Shown piece after piece: positions 17,097 to 25,714 of a stretch of 57,093 nucleotides of DNA (positions are counted from its first letter, which is position 1; every line of letters starts with the position of its first letter). The position numbers and the translations under genes were made by a program. The stretch spans positions 1 through 57,093 of the forward strand of contig CAZEMP010000004.1 in NCBI GenBank assembly GCA_964513515.1, written 5' to 3'. Source of the stretch: Bog-1340 sp964513515. Lineage in GTDB: Bacteria > Patescibacteriota > Minisyncoccia > Phycocordibacterales > GWA1-40-21. Under the pieces are notes generated by a model. It was not told the DNA's origin, did not search any database, and worked only from the letters and a program-made list of their open reading frames with translations.

Positions 17097-17501
17097 TTAT
17101 TGTGGTAATGGACATCCGGTAGCTTCTGAAAGATCTTTCATGGTTCTGCTTTTATCAAAACCTTCAATTTTTGTACTTGTACCTATAAGCCATGTCGGAT
17201 ATCCTTGTATTCCTTTATCTATACAAAGCTGTGTATTATCTGGACATTCTACATACTTAATAAGCCTAAAAGAGTCACCAAAAGCGGCCTTTTGATCTTT
17301 ACAATGCGGACACCAATCAGCTCCGTACATCACAGCACCTTTATCTGTAATACATTGCGCAAAAGTATCAAATAAGCCAGGTTCAGAGGGTTTATTTTTT
17401 CCAGAAACATTGATTATAGCGAATACTATTATCGCTATTGATAGTACTACTGCAATACCTATTATAATTTTATTTTCTTTTGTTATTTCTTGATTTTGCA
17501 T
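17097..17501 (-). CDS. Membrane-anchored thioredoxin-like protein, CPHC
   Basis: A 134-residue protein with one N-terminal membrane anchor (about 11-31) and a thioredoxin fold outside. The active site WCPHC has C64 and C67. The cis-Pro loop is QGYPTWLIG, and two further cysteines lie at CPDNTQLC. The short form resembles the thioredoxin part of VKOR fusions and DsbA/DsbD partners. With the CcdA-like electron carrier encoded just upstream it probably reduces or makes disulfides in exported proteins. Confidence 0.85.
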   Translation of the reverse strand: MQNQEITKENKIIIGIAVVLSIAIIVFAIINVSGKNKPSEPGLFDTFAQCITDKGAVMYGADWCPHCKDQKAAFGDSFRLIKYVECPDNTQLCIDKGIQGYPTWLIGTSTKIEGFDKSRTMKDLSEATGCPLPQ

Positions 17502-17533
17502 CTAAGTTGTAAAATTTTATTAATAATTTTGCT

Positions 17534-17560
17534 TATACTTATACTTTTTCCTTATACTAT
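17534..17560 (-). repeat. 27-nt intergenic spacer repeat, copy 1
   Basis: Identical over 27 bases to 18086-18112. Both copies lie just downstream of one stop codon and upstream of the next start, and contain AAGGA on the minus strand. A variant copy occurs at about 43337-43362 before a pilus gene. Confidence 0.6.
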
Positions 17561-17563
17561 TCT

Positions 17564-18058
17564 CTATTTCTCATCACAACAATCTACAAGCTTTGCCATA
17601 ATATCATTCATTGTCATTGGTTTGTTCTCATCTAGTATTGTTTTTGGAAGATTTACTATCTTTAATCTCAAAGCAAAAAACATATTAAAAATTTTGTAAG
17701 CTTGTTCAAATGTCTCTTTTGCTTCATCTTTTTTATTATCGGATTGAAGTTTTGTGCCAACTTCAAAAAGTCTCATGGCAGTAGCTAGTAAATGCTTGGA
17801 AACACACCATGTCTCTCCTTCTGTCTTATCTATCATTCTTGCAAGAAGCTTTGTTCTTACAGAGCGGACTTCTATTAAAAGATCAAAATACTCAGGTTTA
17901 TTAGTCTTTGAACCCGTAAAAAAGAAATGCTCTTCGAGGCTAATAAGATTCATTACAGCTACAGCCAAATCCTCTTCAGTAGAAAGATCGAAAGTCTTCC
18001 CTTTTTTCATCTCATCAATCTTCTTTAAAACCTCTTCATAATTTATTTCCTTATTCAT
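17564..18058 (-). CDS. Hypothetical all-helical protein
   Basis: A 164-residue soluble protein with no signal peptide or membrane segment, composed mainly of amphipathic helices (EEVLKKIDEMKKGK, NLISLEEHFFF, LIEVRSVRTKLLARMI, DEAKETFEQAYKIFNMFFALR). The C-terminus ends DCCDEK. I recognise no domain; the helical pairs could be TPR-like. It sits between the CcdA-like and thioredoxin genes in one leftward operon and is flanked by the same 27-nt spacer on both sides. A role in the redox group is inference only. Confidence 0.7.
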   Translation of the reverse strand: MNKEINYEEVLKKIDEMKKGKTFDLSTEEDLAVAVMNLISLEEHFFFTGSKTNKPEYFDLLIEVRSVRTKLLARMIDKTEGETWCVSKHLLATAMRLFEVGTKLQSDNKKDEAKETFEQAYKIFNMFFALRLKIVNLPKTILDENKPMTMNDIMAKLVDCCDEK

Positions 18059-18085
18059 ATTTTTTTCTTATTTTATAATTTTCCA

Positions 18086-18112
18086 TATACTTATACTTTT
18101 TCCTTATACTAT
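18086..18112 (-). repeat. 27-nt intergenic spacer repeat, copy 2
   Basis: Identical to 17534-17560; see that copy. It lies between the stop of the CcdA-like gene and the start of the helical protein gene. Confidence 0.6.
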
Positions 18113-18116
18113 TTTG

Positions 18117-18905
18117 CTAGTTTATCACAAAAATTAATGAACCCAAAAGTATCATTATAAGAGATAGCCATATTCTTGCTTCTTTTGTTTCGGCTCTCCT
18201 TACAGCATCAACTTTTTGTAGAACTGTTTTGTTTGATGATAAAGCCAAAATAATTATAAGTGGTAATACAAAGATAAAATTATAAAACAATAAATATGCA
18301 ATTCCTTTGTAATAATTACCTTCATCATGAAGTAAGCCTAAAACATACAAATATGGCCCTCCTGTACATGGGAATTCAAACATACCGACAGCAATACCCA
18401 AAATAAACGCTGCTGGTAAAGTGGCTTGTTCTAAAAGTCTTGCTATATTTCCATAAGCAAATTTTGGTATTTTCAGCTTTATAGGGAAATTTGGGAAAAA
18501 TTCATTTATAAGTCCAACAAGACCAAAAGCTATAATGGCCAGCGCTCCAGCCAAAGACATAAAATGCGGAGTATTGAAAAGACTTAATACTTTTAAAATA
18601 CCTAGTCCAATAAAAACATACGTAAAGAAAATTCCAAAAATATATACTGCGCCCGCTTTGATTATATCTTCTCTCGATCTGCCCAAACCAAATAAAAAAG
18701 TAATAGATAAAAACAATATTGAGAAAGCACAAGGATTGACACTGTCTACAAGTGCAGCCAAAGCTATAAGTGTAGGCATCCATCCTTTATATGTTCTTAA
18801 GTCTGGAGCTTGTAGATTAAAATAACCTGAATACAAAAGTGCCAAACCAATAATAGCAAGTGCAAAAATGATAGTTACAACTATCTTTCTTTTCTCAAAA
18901 TTCAT
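18117..18905 (-). CDS. CcdA/DsbD-type transmembrane electron carrier
   Basis: About 262 residues with seven or eight membrane segments. The first conserved cysteine is in DSVNPCAFSILFL, the DsbD/CcdA helix-1 pattern, and the second lies in FEFPCTGGPYLYVLG. The two cysteines pass electrons across the membrane to thioredoxin-like acceptors. The ATG at 18905 (MNFEKRKIVV) is preferred. An upstream in-frame extension to 18980 would translate a palindromic repeat and is rejected. The operon partner is the CPHC thioredoxin. Confidence 0.85.
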   Translation of the reverse strand: MNFEKRKIVVTIIFALAIIGLALLYSGYFNLQAPDLRTYKGWMPTLIALAALVDSVNPCAFSILFLSITFLFGLGRSREDIIKAGAVYIFGIFFTYVFIGLGILKVLSLFNTPHFMSLAGALAIIAFGLVGLINEFFPNFPIKLKIPKFAYGNIARLLEQATLPAAFILGIAVGMFEFPCTGGPYLYVLGLLHDEGNYYKGIAYLLFYNFIFVLPLIIILALSSNKTVLQKVDAVRRAETKEARIWLSLIMILLGSLIFVIN

Positions 18906-18930
18906 GTAAATGATTGTAGCACAATGTGTC

Positions 18931-18950
18931 ATTCCCGTGTAGACGGGAAT
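18931..18950. repeat. Short palindrome ATTCCCGT/ACGGGAAT
   Basis: 8-bp perfect stem with a 4-nt loop, next to the larger palindrome at 18958-19020. Dispersed palindromes of this kind are common between genes in reduced genomes. Confidence 0.5.
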
Positions 18951-18957
18951 CCCTGTG

Positions 18958-19020
18958 TGTCTTTGCGAGGCACGAAGCAATCCAGAATTAACCTAGATTG
19001 CTTCGTACCTCGCAAAGACA
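18958..19020. repeat. REP-like palindrome, family of GCGAGG..GAAGCAATC
   Basis: 25-nt arms (18958-18982 and 18996-19020) with one mismatch. Related sequences are at 36092-36122 (one arm, intergenic) and inside ligA at 42006-42041, so this is a dispersed palindromic repeat family. Confidence 0.7.
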
Positions 19021-19022
19021 TA

Positions 19023-19057
19023 CAAAAGGCGGGGCGACTTTGTCGCCCCGCCTTTTG
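19023..19057 (-). terminator. Strong GC-rich terminator
   Basis: Perfect 16-bp stem (19023-19038 with 19042-19057), loop TTT, located 40 bases past the stop of the zinc-ribbon RG-rich gene. Confidence 0.8.
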
Positions 19058-19097
19058 ATTTGTTCTCGCTTTATAACTTGAAACTTTAACCTTAAAA

Positions 19098-19598
19098 CTA
19101 CTTTTTCGTTTTCTTCTTCGCTACTTTTTTCTCTTCCTTCTTTGGCAAAGAAACTGTCATGCTTTTCACTACTTCTTTCTTAGGATCTAATTTTGAATTC
19201 ATCATACTCTCAAGGGTGACCATAAGTTTGTCCATCTTTGAATTTAGTAGTTCTAATTGCTTCTTTGTATCATTTCCACCTTCATTACCTACCGTAAAAC
19301 TAGGTTTTGGAGTTTGTGGTCTATCGTTACCAAACTCTCTTCTTGGAGCTCTATCTTGCCTTGGCCCATTTTGACCCCTAAAACAATCATTGCAGTATAC
19401 TGGTTTGCCTGCTGTTGGGCGAAATGGAACCTCACAGGACTTTTTACACTCATCACAAGTGGCTTTGGTCATGGTTATAGGACCTCTATCTTCTCTTCTA
19501 AAATCTCTGCCACCACCTCTGTTGCCACCAAAACGGTTTCCTCCTCCGCCACCTCTATTTCCTCCAAATCCACCTCCTCCTCTATTAAAGTTTCCCAT
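19098..19598 (-). CDS. RG-rich CxxC zinc-ribbon protein
   Basis: A 166-residue protein in three parts: a Gly/Arg/Asn-rich N-terminus with RGG-like repeats (1-38), a zinc ribbon with CDECKKSC and CNDC (about residues 48-73, VPFRPTAGKPVYC between), and a C-terminal helix with a Lys-rich tail. The ribbon with RPTAGKPVYC is a frequent CPR protein type of unknown function. The RGG region and basic tail suggest RNA binding, by inference. It is the last gene before a strong terminator. Confidence 0.8.
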   Translation of the reverse strand: MGNFNRGGGGFGGNRGGGGGNRFGGNRGGGRDFRREDRGPITMTKATCDECKKSCEVPFRPTAGKPVYCNDCFRGQNGPRQDRAPRREFGNDRPQTPKPSFTVGNEGGNDTKKQLELLNSKMDKLMVTLESMMNSKLDPKKEVVKSMTVSLPKKEEKKVAKKKTKK

Positions 19599-19675
19599 GA
19601 TTATTTATGTTTAATTAGTTAATAACACTATGTGTATAGAGTTTGCTCTATAATTGACCAAAATGCAAGGAGGAC

Positions 19676-21499
19676 TTATTTATAACCCTTGGCCTGAATA
19701 TTAAATGCTTTATGATACTTCCCTTTAAGTTTCATTAGCTCTTCATGGTTGCCACTTTCAATAATTTCTCCTTTGTCTAAAACGTAAATCTTATCGGCAT
19801 TTCTTACAGTAGAAAATCTATGGGAAATAATTATAACCGTTTTACCCTTAAAGAAATCATAAATTTTACCAAAGATCTCGGCTTCAGAAATAGCATCTAT
19901 AGAAGCGGTCGGCTCATCAAACACCACAACTGGTGAATTACGATAGAAGAATCTAGCGATAGCTATCTTCTGCCACTGCCCTGTACTTGGCCTTGTTCCC
20001 CCCTTATATTTTTCACTTAAAACTTGATCATATCCTTTTTTGTAATCGTGAACGAAAGAATCTACATTTGCCTGATGTGCGGCAATTTCGATTTTACTAA
20101 TATCTATTGGTTCATAGGACCTTCCAAGATAAATATTTTCTTTAAGGGTTAAATGCGGGTAAGTATTATAATCTTGAAATAAAACTCCAAGATTTTTATA
20201 CCAACTTTCAATTTTTATGTCATTAATATTTATATCATCTAACAAAACCGCCCCTTTATCTACTTTATAAAATCTACTTAAAAGTTTTACAATTGTTGTT
20301 TTACCGGCACCATTTTCACCCACAATGGCAATTTTTTCTCCAGGTTTAATATCTAAACTTAAATTTTCAATCACATATTTATCTGCACCTGGATATTTAA
20401 AACTAACATCTTTAAATCTTATACTAGGTGTAATTTCAGAACTAAATAGTTCTATGTGTCCATCCTCTACTATAGGCTTCATTTCAAAAACAGTTTTTAT
20501 ATCATTAATTCTTACAGACCTCTCATAAAGACCAGAAAAACGATTAGTAACTGACCCAAAATTACTGACAAAAGTATCGAGTATTCTCATTTGAAAAGTT
20601 ACGTCTCCTATAGATATCAATTTGTAAAACAAATTTCTTAAAATTAAAAAGTATCCAAAAATACTAGCCAAATCAGTCATTGATCCAAAAACAAAATCAA
20701 AAAATTGCCAGTTCCTAAAATTTTTCATATATTTTAGGATATACTTGTCAGTAAAATTATTAAAAAAATCTGACAAAAATATAAATGCTGAGGTTATTTT
20801 TATTTCTTGTAAATTAGAAACACCTCTTAATGTTCCTGTGGTGTCAAAAGCTCTTCTTCGATTTTCAGTTTCCGAACGCCAATGTTCCCAACTTTTTTTC
20901 ATGTGTATTCTATTAGAGATAAGTTCTGGAATAATAGCTACAATTATGATGGCCACTATAATAGGCATTATCTTTACAATGATCAAAAACGATGATATCA
21001 GCAACACAATCTTGGACATAAAAGATATCGTGGTTTCAAAATCGTTGTTTATATTTCCAATTGTTTCATTTGCTCTTTGAAACTTGTTTACAACATCTGG
21101 ATTCTCCATAGTTTGTATACCTAAAGAGTTTATATGTTGAGAAATGATAATAGGTACCTTAAACTGTGATTTAAAAGCCATCGACTGTGACACATAGGCA
21201 TATACTGAACCTAATGCAGAAAATGATAAATTAAAAATAAGTAGTATCAACAATAATGGTATTATGTCGTTAATATTAGAATCAGTACTGTTTGCAATTT
21301 TTATTATTTTATCTAAAAGTTTTGCAAAAATTAATGCATTGAATAGTGGGCTAATATCAATAAGTATTCTGACTACAATTTGTGATATTGCAGTCCATGG
21401 AGACAGTTTAAAATTAAAAACAAATAACCACTTCAGTGTGGCCAAAAAATCCAAGAACGAGAGTCTGCCTTTTTTATCGTCTGTTATTACGTTATCCAT
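19676..21499 (-). CDS. ABC exporter, fused membrane and ATPase domains
   Basis: A 607-residue half-transporter with six membrane segments (residues 30-330) and a C-terminal ATPase. Walker A is GENGAGKTT, the Q-loop VLFQDYNTY, and Walker B VVVFDEPTASID, with the switch histidine in IIISHRFST. The signature is PSTGQWQK instead of LSGGQ, which is unusual. No C39 peptidase domain is present. It is the last gene of a five-gene run and follows the M16 peptidase by 14 bases, which suggests peptide export. Confidence 0.9.
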   Translation of the reverse strand: MDNVITDDKKGRLSFLDFLATLKWLFVFNFKLSPWTAISQIVVRILIDISPLFNALIFAKLLDKIIKIANSTDSNINDIIPLLLILLIFNLSFSALGSVYAYVSQSMAFKSQFKVPIIISQHINSLGIQTMENPDVVNKFQRANETIGNINNDFETTISFMSKIVLLISSFLIIVKIMPIIVAIIIVAIIPELISNRIHMKKSWEHWRSETENRRRAFDTTGTLRGVSNLQEIKITSAFIFLSDFFNNFTDKYILKYMKNFRNWQFFDFVFGSMTDLASIFGYFLILRNLFYKLISIGDVTFQMRILDTFVSNFGSVTNRFSGLYERSVRINDIKTVFEMKPIVEDGHIELFSSEITPSIRFKDVSFKYPGADKYVIENLSLDIKPGEKIAIVGENGAGKTTIVKLLSRFYKVDKGAVLLDDININDIKIESWYKNLGVLFQDYNTYPHLTLKENIYLGRSYEPIDISKIEIAAHQANVDSFVHDYKKGYDQVLSEKYKGGTRPSTGQWQKIAIARFFYRNSPVVVFDEPTASIDAISEAEIFGKIYDFFKGKTVIIISHRFSTVRNADKIYVLDKGEIIESGNHEELMKLKGKYHKAFNIQAKGYK

Positions 21500-21513
21500 T
21501 TTTATAATTAAAT

Positions 21514-22782
21514 TTACTTTTTAGAAGGGAGTATGATTTCTGTATAAACACACTCCGGATCAAAAGCCCATTTACTAAACTTAATTATATCATCATATGA
21601 TACTTTTTCTGCTTCATCTATAACTTCTGCTTGTGTAGATATTTTTCCGTATTTAGATATATCACGAAGTGCCTCACCTGCCATAACATCCGAGAGTACT
21701 TCGAGAGATCTTAATTGTTCGATATACATTTTTTTAATCAGGTCGAAACGATTTATATGTTTTTTATCTATAATCTCATCTATAATATTTTTGAATTCTT
21801 TCTCTACCAATTCAATGTTTTTTTCTTCAGTTTTCACATTCATAAATACTTGAGAATATGTTTTTTCTCTCCAGATACTGACGTTAACACCATAACAAAG
21901 ACTGTGTTCTGTCCTTAGACGTTCATGTAAAAGATCATAAACTAATTTACTATAAACATTAGCGATTTCATTTTCTAAATATGGTCTCTTCTCACCCACT
22001 CTAATTATTGACATCTCTACCTGTTCCTTTATTTCACCTATCTCGTCAGCAGTTTTTACGAATCTTTTTTGCTTTGGTTTACCAATTAGTGCTTCAATTT
22101 TAGAAATTTTATCAACTTTTGGTAAATCTTTCAAAAAACCACTTAAACTTTCAATATGTTTTTCTTCTACAGCTCCTGTAAGAATAATAAACATATTTCC
22201 TATCCCGAAATTATTTTTATGCCAAGAAATAGCGTCTTCTCTAGATATTTGAGCTATTGTTTCTGGCCAACCTAGTGGGCTACCAAATCGTGCATGTTCA
22301 TGACCATGAAATAAATTCTGACTAAACTCCTTTATATATTTCAAATACTTTTCATTAAAAAATCTTCCCCAGGCCTCTTGTGTTATAACTTTTCTTTCAT
22401 CCTCAAAAACATCGGCTTTTAAATATGAATTAAAAATCATGTCTTTTAATCCAACAAGTACGTTTTCATAATTTTCAGGTAAACATTTCAAAGTAAACCA
22501 AATATTATGAAAACTTGTAGCAGCATTGAGTGTATTTAGAGTATTAATTTTGGCCCATTCTCTAACCGCCTTTTTGCTTGGTATACTTGGACACCCTTTA
22601 AGTAACATGTGTTCTAGGAAATGGGTTATTCCCTCTTTCCCAGCAGGATCATGAAATGCGCCTGTATTAAAAACTATACGTACATTAATACAGGGTGCAG
22701 ATGGTAGATTTTTATAATAAACCGGTACTCCATTTATTTCCTTCTTCGAAAAATCATACGGATCAAAATTTTTTATATTCAT
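21514..22782 (-). CDS. M16 (insulinase-type) zinc peptidase
   Basis: About 422 residues. The inverted zinc motif HFLEH lies at H54-E57-H58 (GITHFLEHMLLKG) within the usual N-terminal half. The C-terminal half contains the R/Y-type element LRTEHSLCYGVNVS. The length fits single-chain bacterial M16B processing peptidases. The ATG at 22782 is preferred. A TTG at 22818 preceded by AAGGA would overlap the 68-residue gene by 14 bases and is possible. Its place between a small protein gene and an ABC exporter suggests it trims a peptide. Confidence 0.88.
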   Translation of the reverse strand: MNIKNFDPYDFSKKEINGVPVYYKNLPSAPCINVRIVFNTGAFHDPAGKEGITHFLEHMLLKGCPSIPSKKAVREWAKINTLNTLNAATSFHNIWFTLKCLPENYENVLVGLKDMIFNSYLKADVFEDERKVITQEAWGRFFNEKYLKYIKEFSQNLFHGHEHARFGSPLGWPETIAQISREDAISWHKNNFGIGNMFIILTGAVEEKHIESLSGFLKDLPKVDKISKIEALIGKPKQKRFVKTADEIGEIKEQVEMSIIRVGEKRPYLENEIANVYSKLVYDLLHERLRTEHSLCYGVNVSIWREKTYSQVFMNVKTEEKNIELVEKEFKNIIDEIIDKKHINRFDLIKKMYIEQLRSLEVLSDVMAGEALRDISKYGKISTQAEVIDEAEKVSYDDIIKFSKWAFDPECVYTEIILPSKK

Positions 22783-22804
22783 ATTTGATATATTATTTTT
22801 AAAA

Positions 22805-23011
22805 TTAAAGATTATCAATAATTCCGTCCTTTTTAATTGCTTCGTTTATCAATATTAATGAAAAAGAAATATTCTTATGGTCAATTAATCTCCTAAGATC
22901 TATAGTCTCCTTTTTCATCTTTATTTGTTCTGAAGCTTCTTTGGTAATTAAATATTCAACTTCTTGAATCTCTATAACAGCATTTTCAAGATTATTATTT
23001 TTAATCTCCAC
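22805..23011 (-). CDS. Hypothetical 68-residue protein
   Basis: Small, charged, no cysteine, no signal peptide. It starts MEIKNNNLENAVIEIQEVEYL and ends KKDGIIDNL, with a helical middle. It lies 11 bases after the histidine kinase gene and just before the M16 peptidase gene in the same direction. I know no family. Its position makes it a candidate substrate or chaperone of the peptidase/exporter pair, but nothing in the sequence proves that. Confidence 0.6.
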   Translation of the reverse strand: MEIKNNNLENAVIEIQEVEYLITKEASEQIKMKKETIDLRRLIDHKNISFSLILINEAIKKDGIIDNL

Positions 23012-23022
23012 AAATTTAGAAC

Positions 23023-24645
23023 TTACTTAATTGGCAACTCAATAAAGAATGTTGAGCCACAGCCAGCGCCGGCGGATTCAAACCAAACTTTTCCATTATG
23101 TTTTTCTATAGCACCTTTTACGAAAGCGAGACCGTAGCCAGAACTATTTGTGTTTATCTTTATAGAATCAGAACCTACACCTCCAGCTTTGAATAATTTT
23201 GATTTATCCTCTTCTTTCACTCCCACTCCAGTATCTTTTACCTTCAAAAGGACTGTTTTTCCATTGGTTGATAGTCGCACCTCAATACTTCCTGATGGAG
23301 TATAATTTAGTGAATTATCTATTAGATTTCTAACCGCCTCACCAAGATGAGTGCTGTCCCCTGTTATATTATAATCTCCAGGACCCACTTCAAAGCCAAA
23401 TTTTAATCCCTTCTTTTCAACCATCTCTTTTTCTTTTGCTGCGACTTCTGACACAAGCTTTTTAAAATCTATTTTTTGCATATCATAAGATAGCTTTCCG
23501 TTCTCAGCACTCTCACCTTTCAATATTGCCGCAACATATTTTGCACCTTTGTCTGCATTTTCTAAACCTTGAGAGATTATATCTTTTGCTTCTTCTGGAA
23601 CCTTTCCGTAATCATCTGTAAGAAGTTCAGCAAAAATATTTTTACTTACGCTCAAATATCCCTTGATCTGGTGATTCATAATGTGAATAAGGTTCGTCTG
23701 TCCAGCATTTGCTACAGCAAGCTGCTCATTAAGCGCATCCTCCTTTTTAACACTTCTAACAAGAACAAGCCCTAATATTCCAGAAATGGTCAAAGTTATT
23801 CCTGTTAATACTTTCACATAAAGATCAACATCCTTTAAGTAAAGAAACTGTGCCCCTACTAATATAACTAAGGCCCATACAAGTGCTTGGGCTCCCAAAA
23901 GCTTAATATTAAAAGCCTTAAAACGTACAATCAAATAAGTAAGAAATGCCACAAACAAAGACATTGCAATAAAACTATATTGAGTGAATCTAAAATCAAA
24001 AGCCAAACCAATTTTTACCATATAACTGGCAATGAACTCAGAAATAAAAAGAGTAGTTACAAATAATTCTATTCCGATGGAAAAAATTAAAATTTCTTTT
24101 TTAGATTCATTAACTGATCTTCTATATTTATTAATTGATAATAATAAAATCCAGAAAAAAATTATTAGTCCTAGTATTAGTTTATAATATATAAAGAAAC
24201 CACCTTCAAATCCAGCGCAACCACACAGATTTAAATTAAAACCTGTTAAATTATAGATTGTTGGAGTTATTAAAATCGCAGGTAAAAATAAAAATAAAGA
24301 AAAATATTTTATTTTGCTAGAAATATCCTTTTTTTCTATAAAAACATAAGTGAGGTACAAACAACCAAACATTAACAAAGAGTATAGAAGTGGCAACAAG
24401 GACCAAGCAAATATAATTACTCCACTTTTATTATTTGTCCATGTAATTAAATCTAAAAAGGTCCAAATCGAAAAAATTAAAGAGAAATATAAGAGCATCT
24501 TGCTAGTTAATGTCTTATTTTTAGCATAAATATATATACTAATAAATAATAAAATTAAGACTGACAAATGTGAATAATAAATCAGTGGTGGAATTTCACT
24601 AGTAAATATAAAAAATTGCGGGTCTGGATATAGTGGACAAATCAT
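23023..24645 (-). CDS. Sensor histidine kinase with N-terminal 7TM region
   Basis: 540 residues. The N-terminal half has about eight hydrophobic segments (7TM histidine-kinase type). The dimerisation helix follows with the likely phospho-His at about residue 325 in IHIMNHQIKGYLS. The HATPase domain has the N-box LIDNSLNYTP, G1 VKDTGVGVKEEDKSKLF and G2 SSGYGLAFVKGAIEKHNG. No response regulator is adjacent, so it is an orphan here; the nearest receiver is the pilus-linked one at 49943. It overlaps the formyltransferase gene by one base. Confidence 0.9.
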   Translation of the reverse strand: MICPLYPDPQFFIFTSEIPPLIYYSHLSVLILLFISIYIYAKNKTLTSKMLLYFSLIFSIWTFLDLITWTNNKSGVIIFAWSLLPLLYSLLMFGCLYLTYVFIEKKDISSKIKYFSLFLFLPAILITPTIYNLTGFNLNLCGCAGFEGGFFIYYKLILGLIIFFWILLLSINKYRRSVNESKKEILIFSIGIELFVTTLFISEFIASYMVKIGLAFDFRFTQYSFIAMSLFVAFLTYLIVRFKAFNIKLLGAQALVWALVILVGAQFLYLKDVDLYVKVLTGITLTISGILGLVLVRSVKKEDALNEQLAVANAGQTNLIHIMNHQIKGYLSVSKNIFAELLTDDYGKVPEEAKDIISQGLENADKGAKYVAAILKGESAENGKLSYDMQKIDFKKLVSEVAAKEKEMVEKKGLKFGFEVGPGDYNITGDSTHLGEAVRNLIDNSLNYTPSGSIEVRLSTNGKTVLLKVKDTGVGVKEEDKSKLFKAGGVGSDSIKINTNSSGYGLAFVKGAIEKHNGKVWFESAGAGCGSTFFIELPIK

Positions 24646-25646
24646 TATTTTATTTTATTAAAAATTAAATATAAGCTGTCATTAATATTAACATCAAAAA
24701 AAAGTTTTGCATACAATGAAACACCGTCCTGACATTTAATAATAAGATTAAGCGTCCTGCTTAAATTCATATCCCCCAATTTATGGAGATTTTTAATATA
24801 TATTTTTCTTTCCCTAATTTTAATATAACAATACTCACCATATATAACATAAGGATATCCCATAACTTTATTTGATATTTCCCTTGAGGTCTCCAAAATT
24901 GGTTTAATTTCTCTATATTCTTCATACTTTGGCGTCTTAGACATCTCGGTAAAATTTTGGCTGACGGGGGTTTTTTTGCCTTTTATTACTATATCTATTA
25001 CATCATTTATTGTTTTATGGATTATTGTTAATACTTTATCTTCTATGGATATTATATTATCTTTATGATCAATGTTAAAAGTTTCCTGAAAAATCAGATC
25101 TCCCAAATCAATACCTTTTTCAGTTATATAAATATATGATACGGCACTTTCTATTTCATTATTCCTCAACGCCCATAGTGTTGGTACTGCTCCTATATTT
25201 TTAGGTAACTTTGATGGATGTATATTAATACTACCTAATCTGGGAGCATTAAAAATATCTTCACTAAGCAAACCCCAAACATTAACGATTATCAAATCAA
25301 TTTCTTTTTTGATTCTATCTACAAATATTTTTTGATTTAAATTCCACACCTCTACTTTATTTTCATATAATCCTAAAATATATTTCCCATATATCTTATA
25401 TATACCGGTTGTAAAAAAATATAATAAAAAACAAATCCTGAAAAGAGTATATTCCAATAATTTAGCTTGCTTTAGATTTTTTTCTCTTAGAGAGTATAAA
25501 AAATAAAAAAGTAAGTTTATCGGATTATTAGTTTTTACATTTAAAATATCTAATTTTGCTACAGCTACAACCTTATTTTCTCCTTTTTCTAGAATATAAT
25601 TTACTGTATTTGGCTCATACCCTATATATAATATTTTATTTAACAT
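24645..25646 (-). CDS. Formyltransferase-fold protein (Fmt/ArnA-like)
   Basis: A 333-residue protein with a formyl_trans_N domain. The catalytic block is NVWGLLSEDIFNAPRLGSINIHPSKLP, with the His-Pro-Ser motif and then AVPTLWALRNNEIESAVSYIYITEKGIDLGDLIFQ. It lacks a clear Asn-x-His in the exact Fmt form, and the N-terminal 110 residues are longer than in methionyl-tRNA formyltransferase. It is therefore more like sugar-nucleotide or accessory formyltransferases. It is the first gene of the leftward run leading to the kinase, M16 peptidase and exporter, and divergent from the ATP-grasp gene. Confidence 0.75.
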   Translation of the reverse strand: MLNKILYIGYEPNTVNYILEKGENKVVAVAKLDILNVKTNNPINLLFYFLYSLREKNLKQAKLLEYTLFRICFLLYFFTTGIYKIYGKYILGLYENKVEVWNLNQKIFVDRIKKEIDLIIVNVWGLLSEDIFNAPRLGSINIHPSKLPKNIGAVPTLWALRNNEIESAVSYIYITEKGIDLGDLIFQETFNIDHKDNIISIEDKVLTIIHKTINDVIDIVIKGKKTPVSQNFTEMSKTPKYEEYREIKPILETSREISNKVMGYPYVIYGEYCYIKIRERKIYIKNLHKLGDMNLSRTLNLIIKCQDGVSLYAKLFFDVNINDSLYLIFNKIK

Positions 25647-25714
25647 TTTCTATTTTTAATTGAAATTTGTTAATATTATATACTCATTTTTTAAATTGTG
25701 CTATTATTTAAAAT

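Noticed and set aside
18906..18980. 25-residue N-terminal extension of the CcdA-like protein
   Set aside because: It would translate the palindromic repeats at 18931-18982, and homology and the first membrane segment start after the ATG at 18905.
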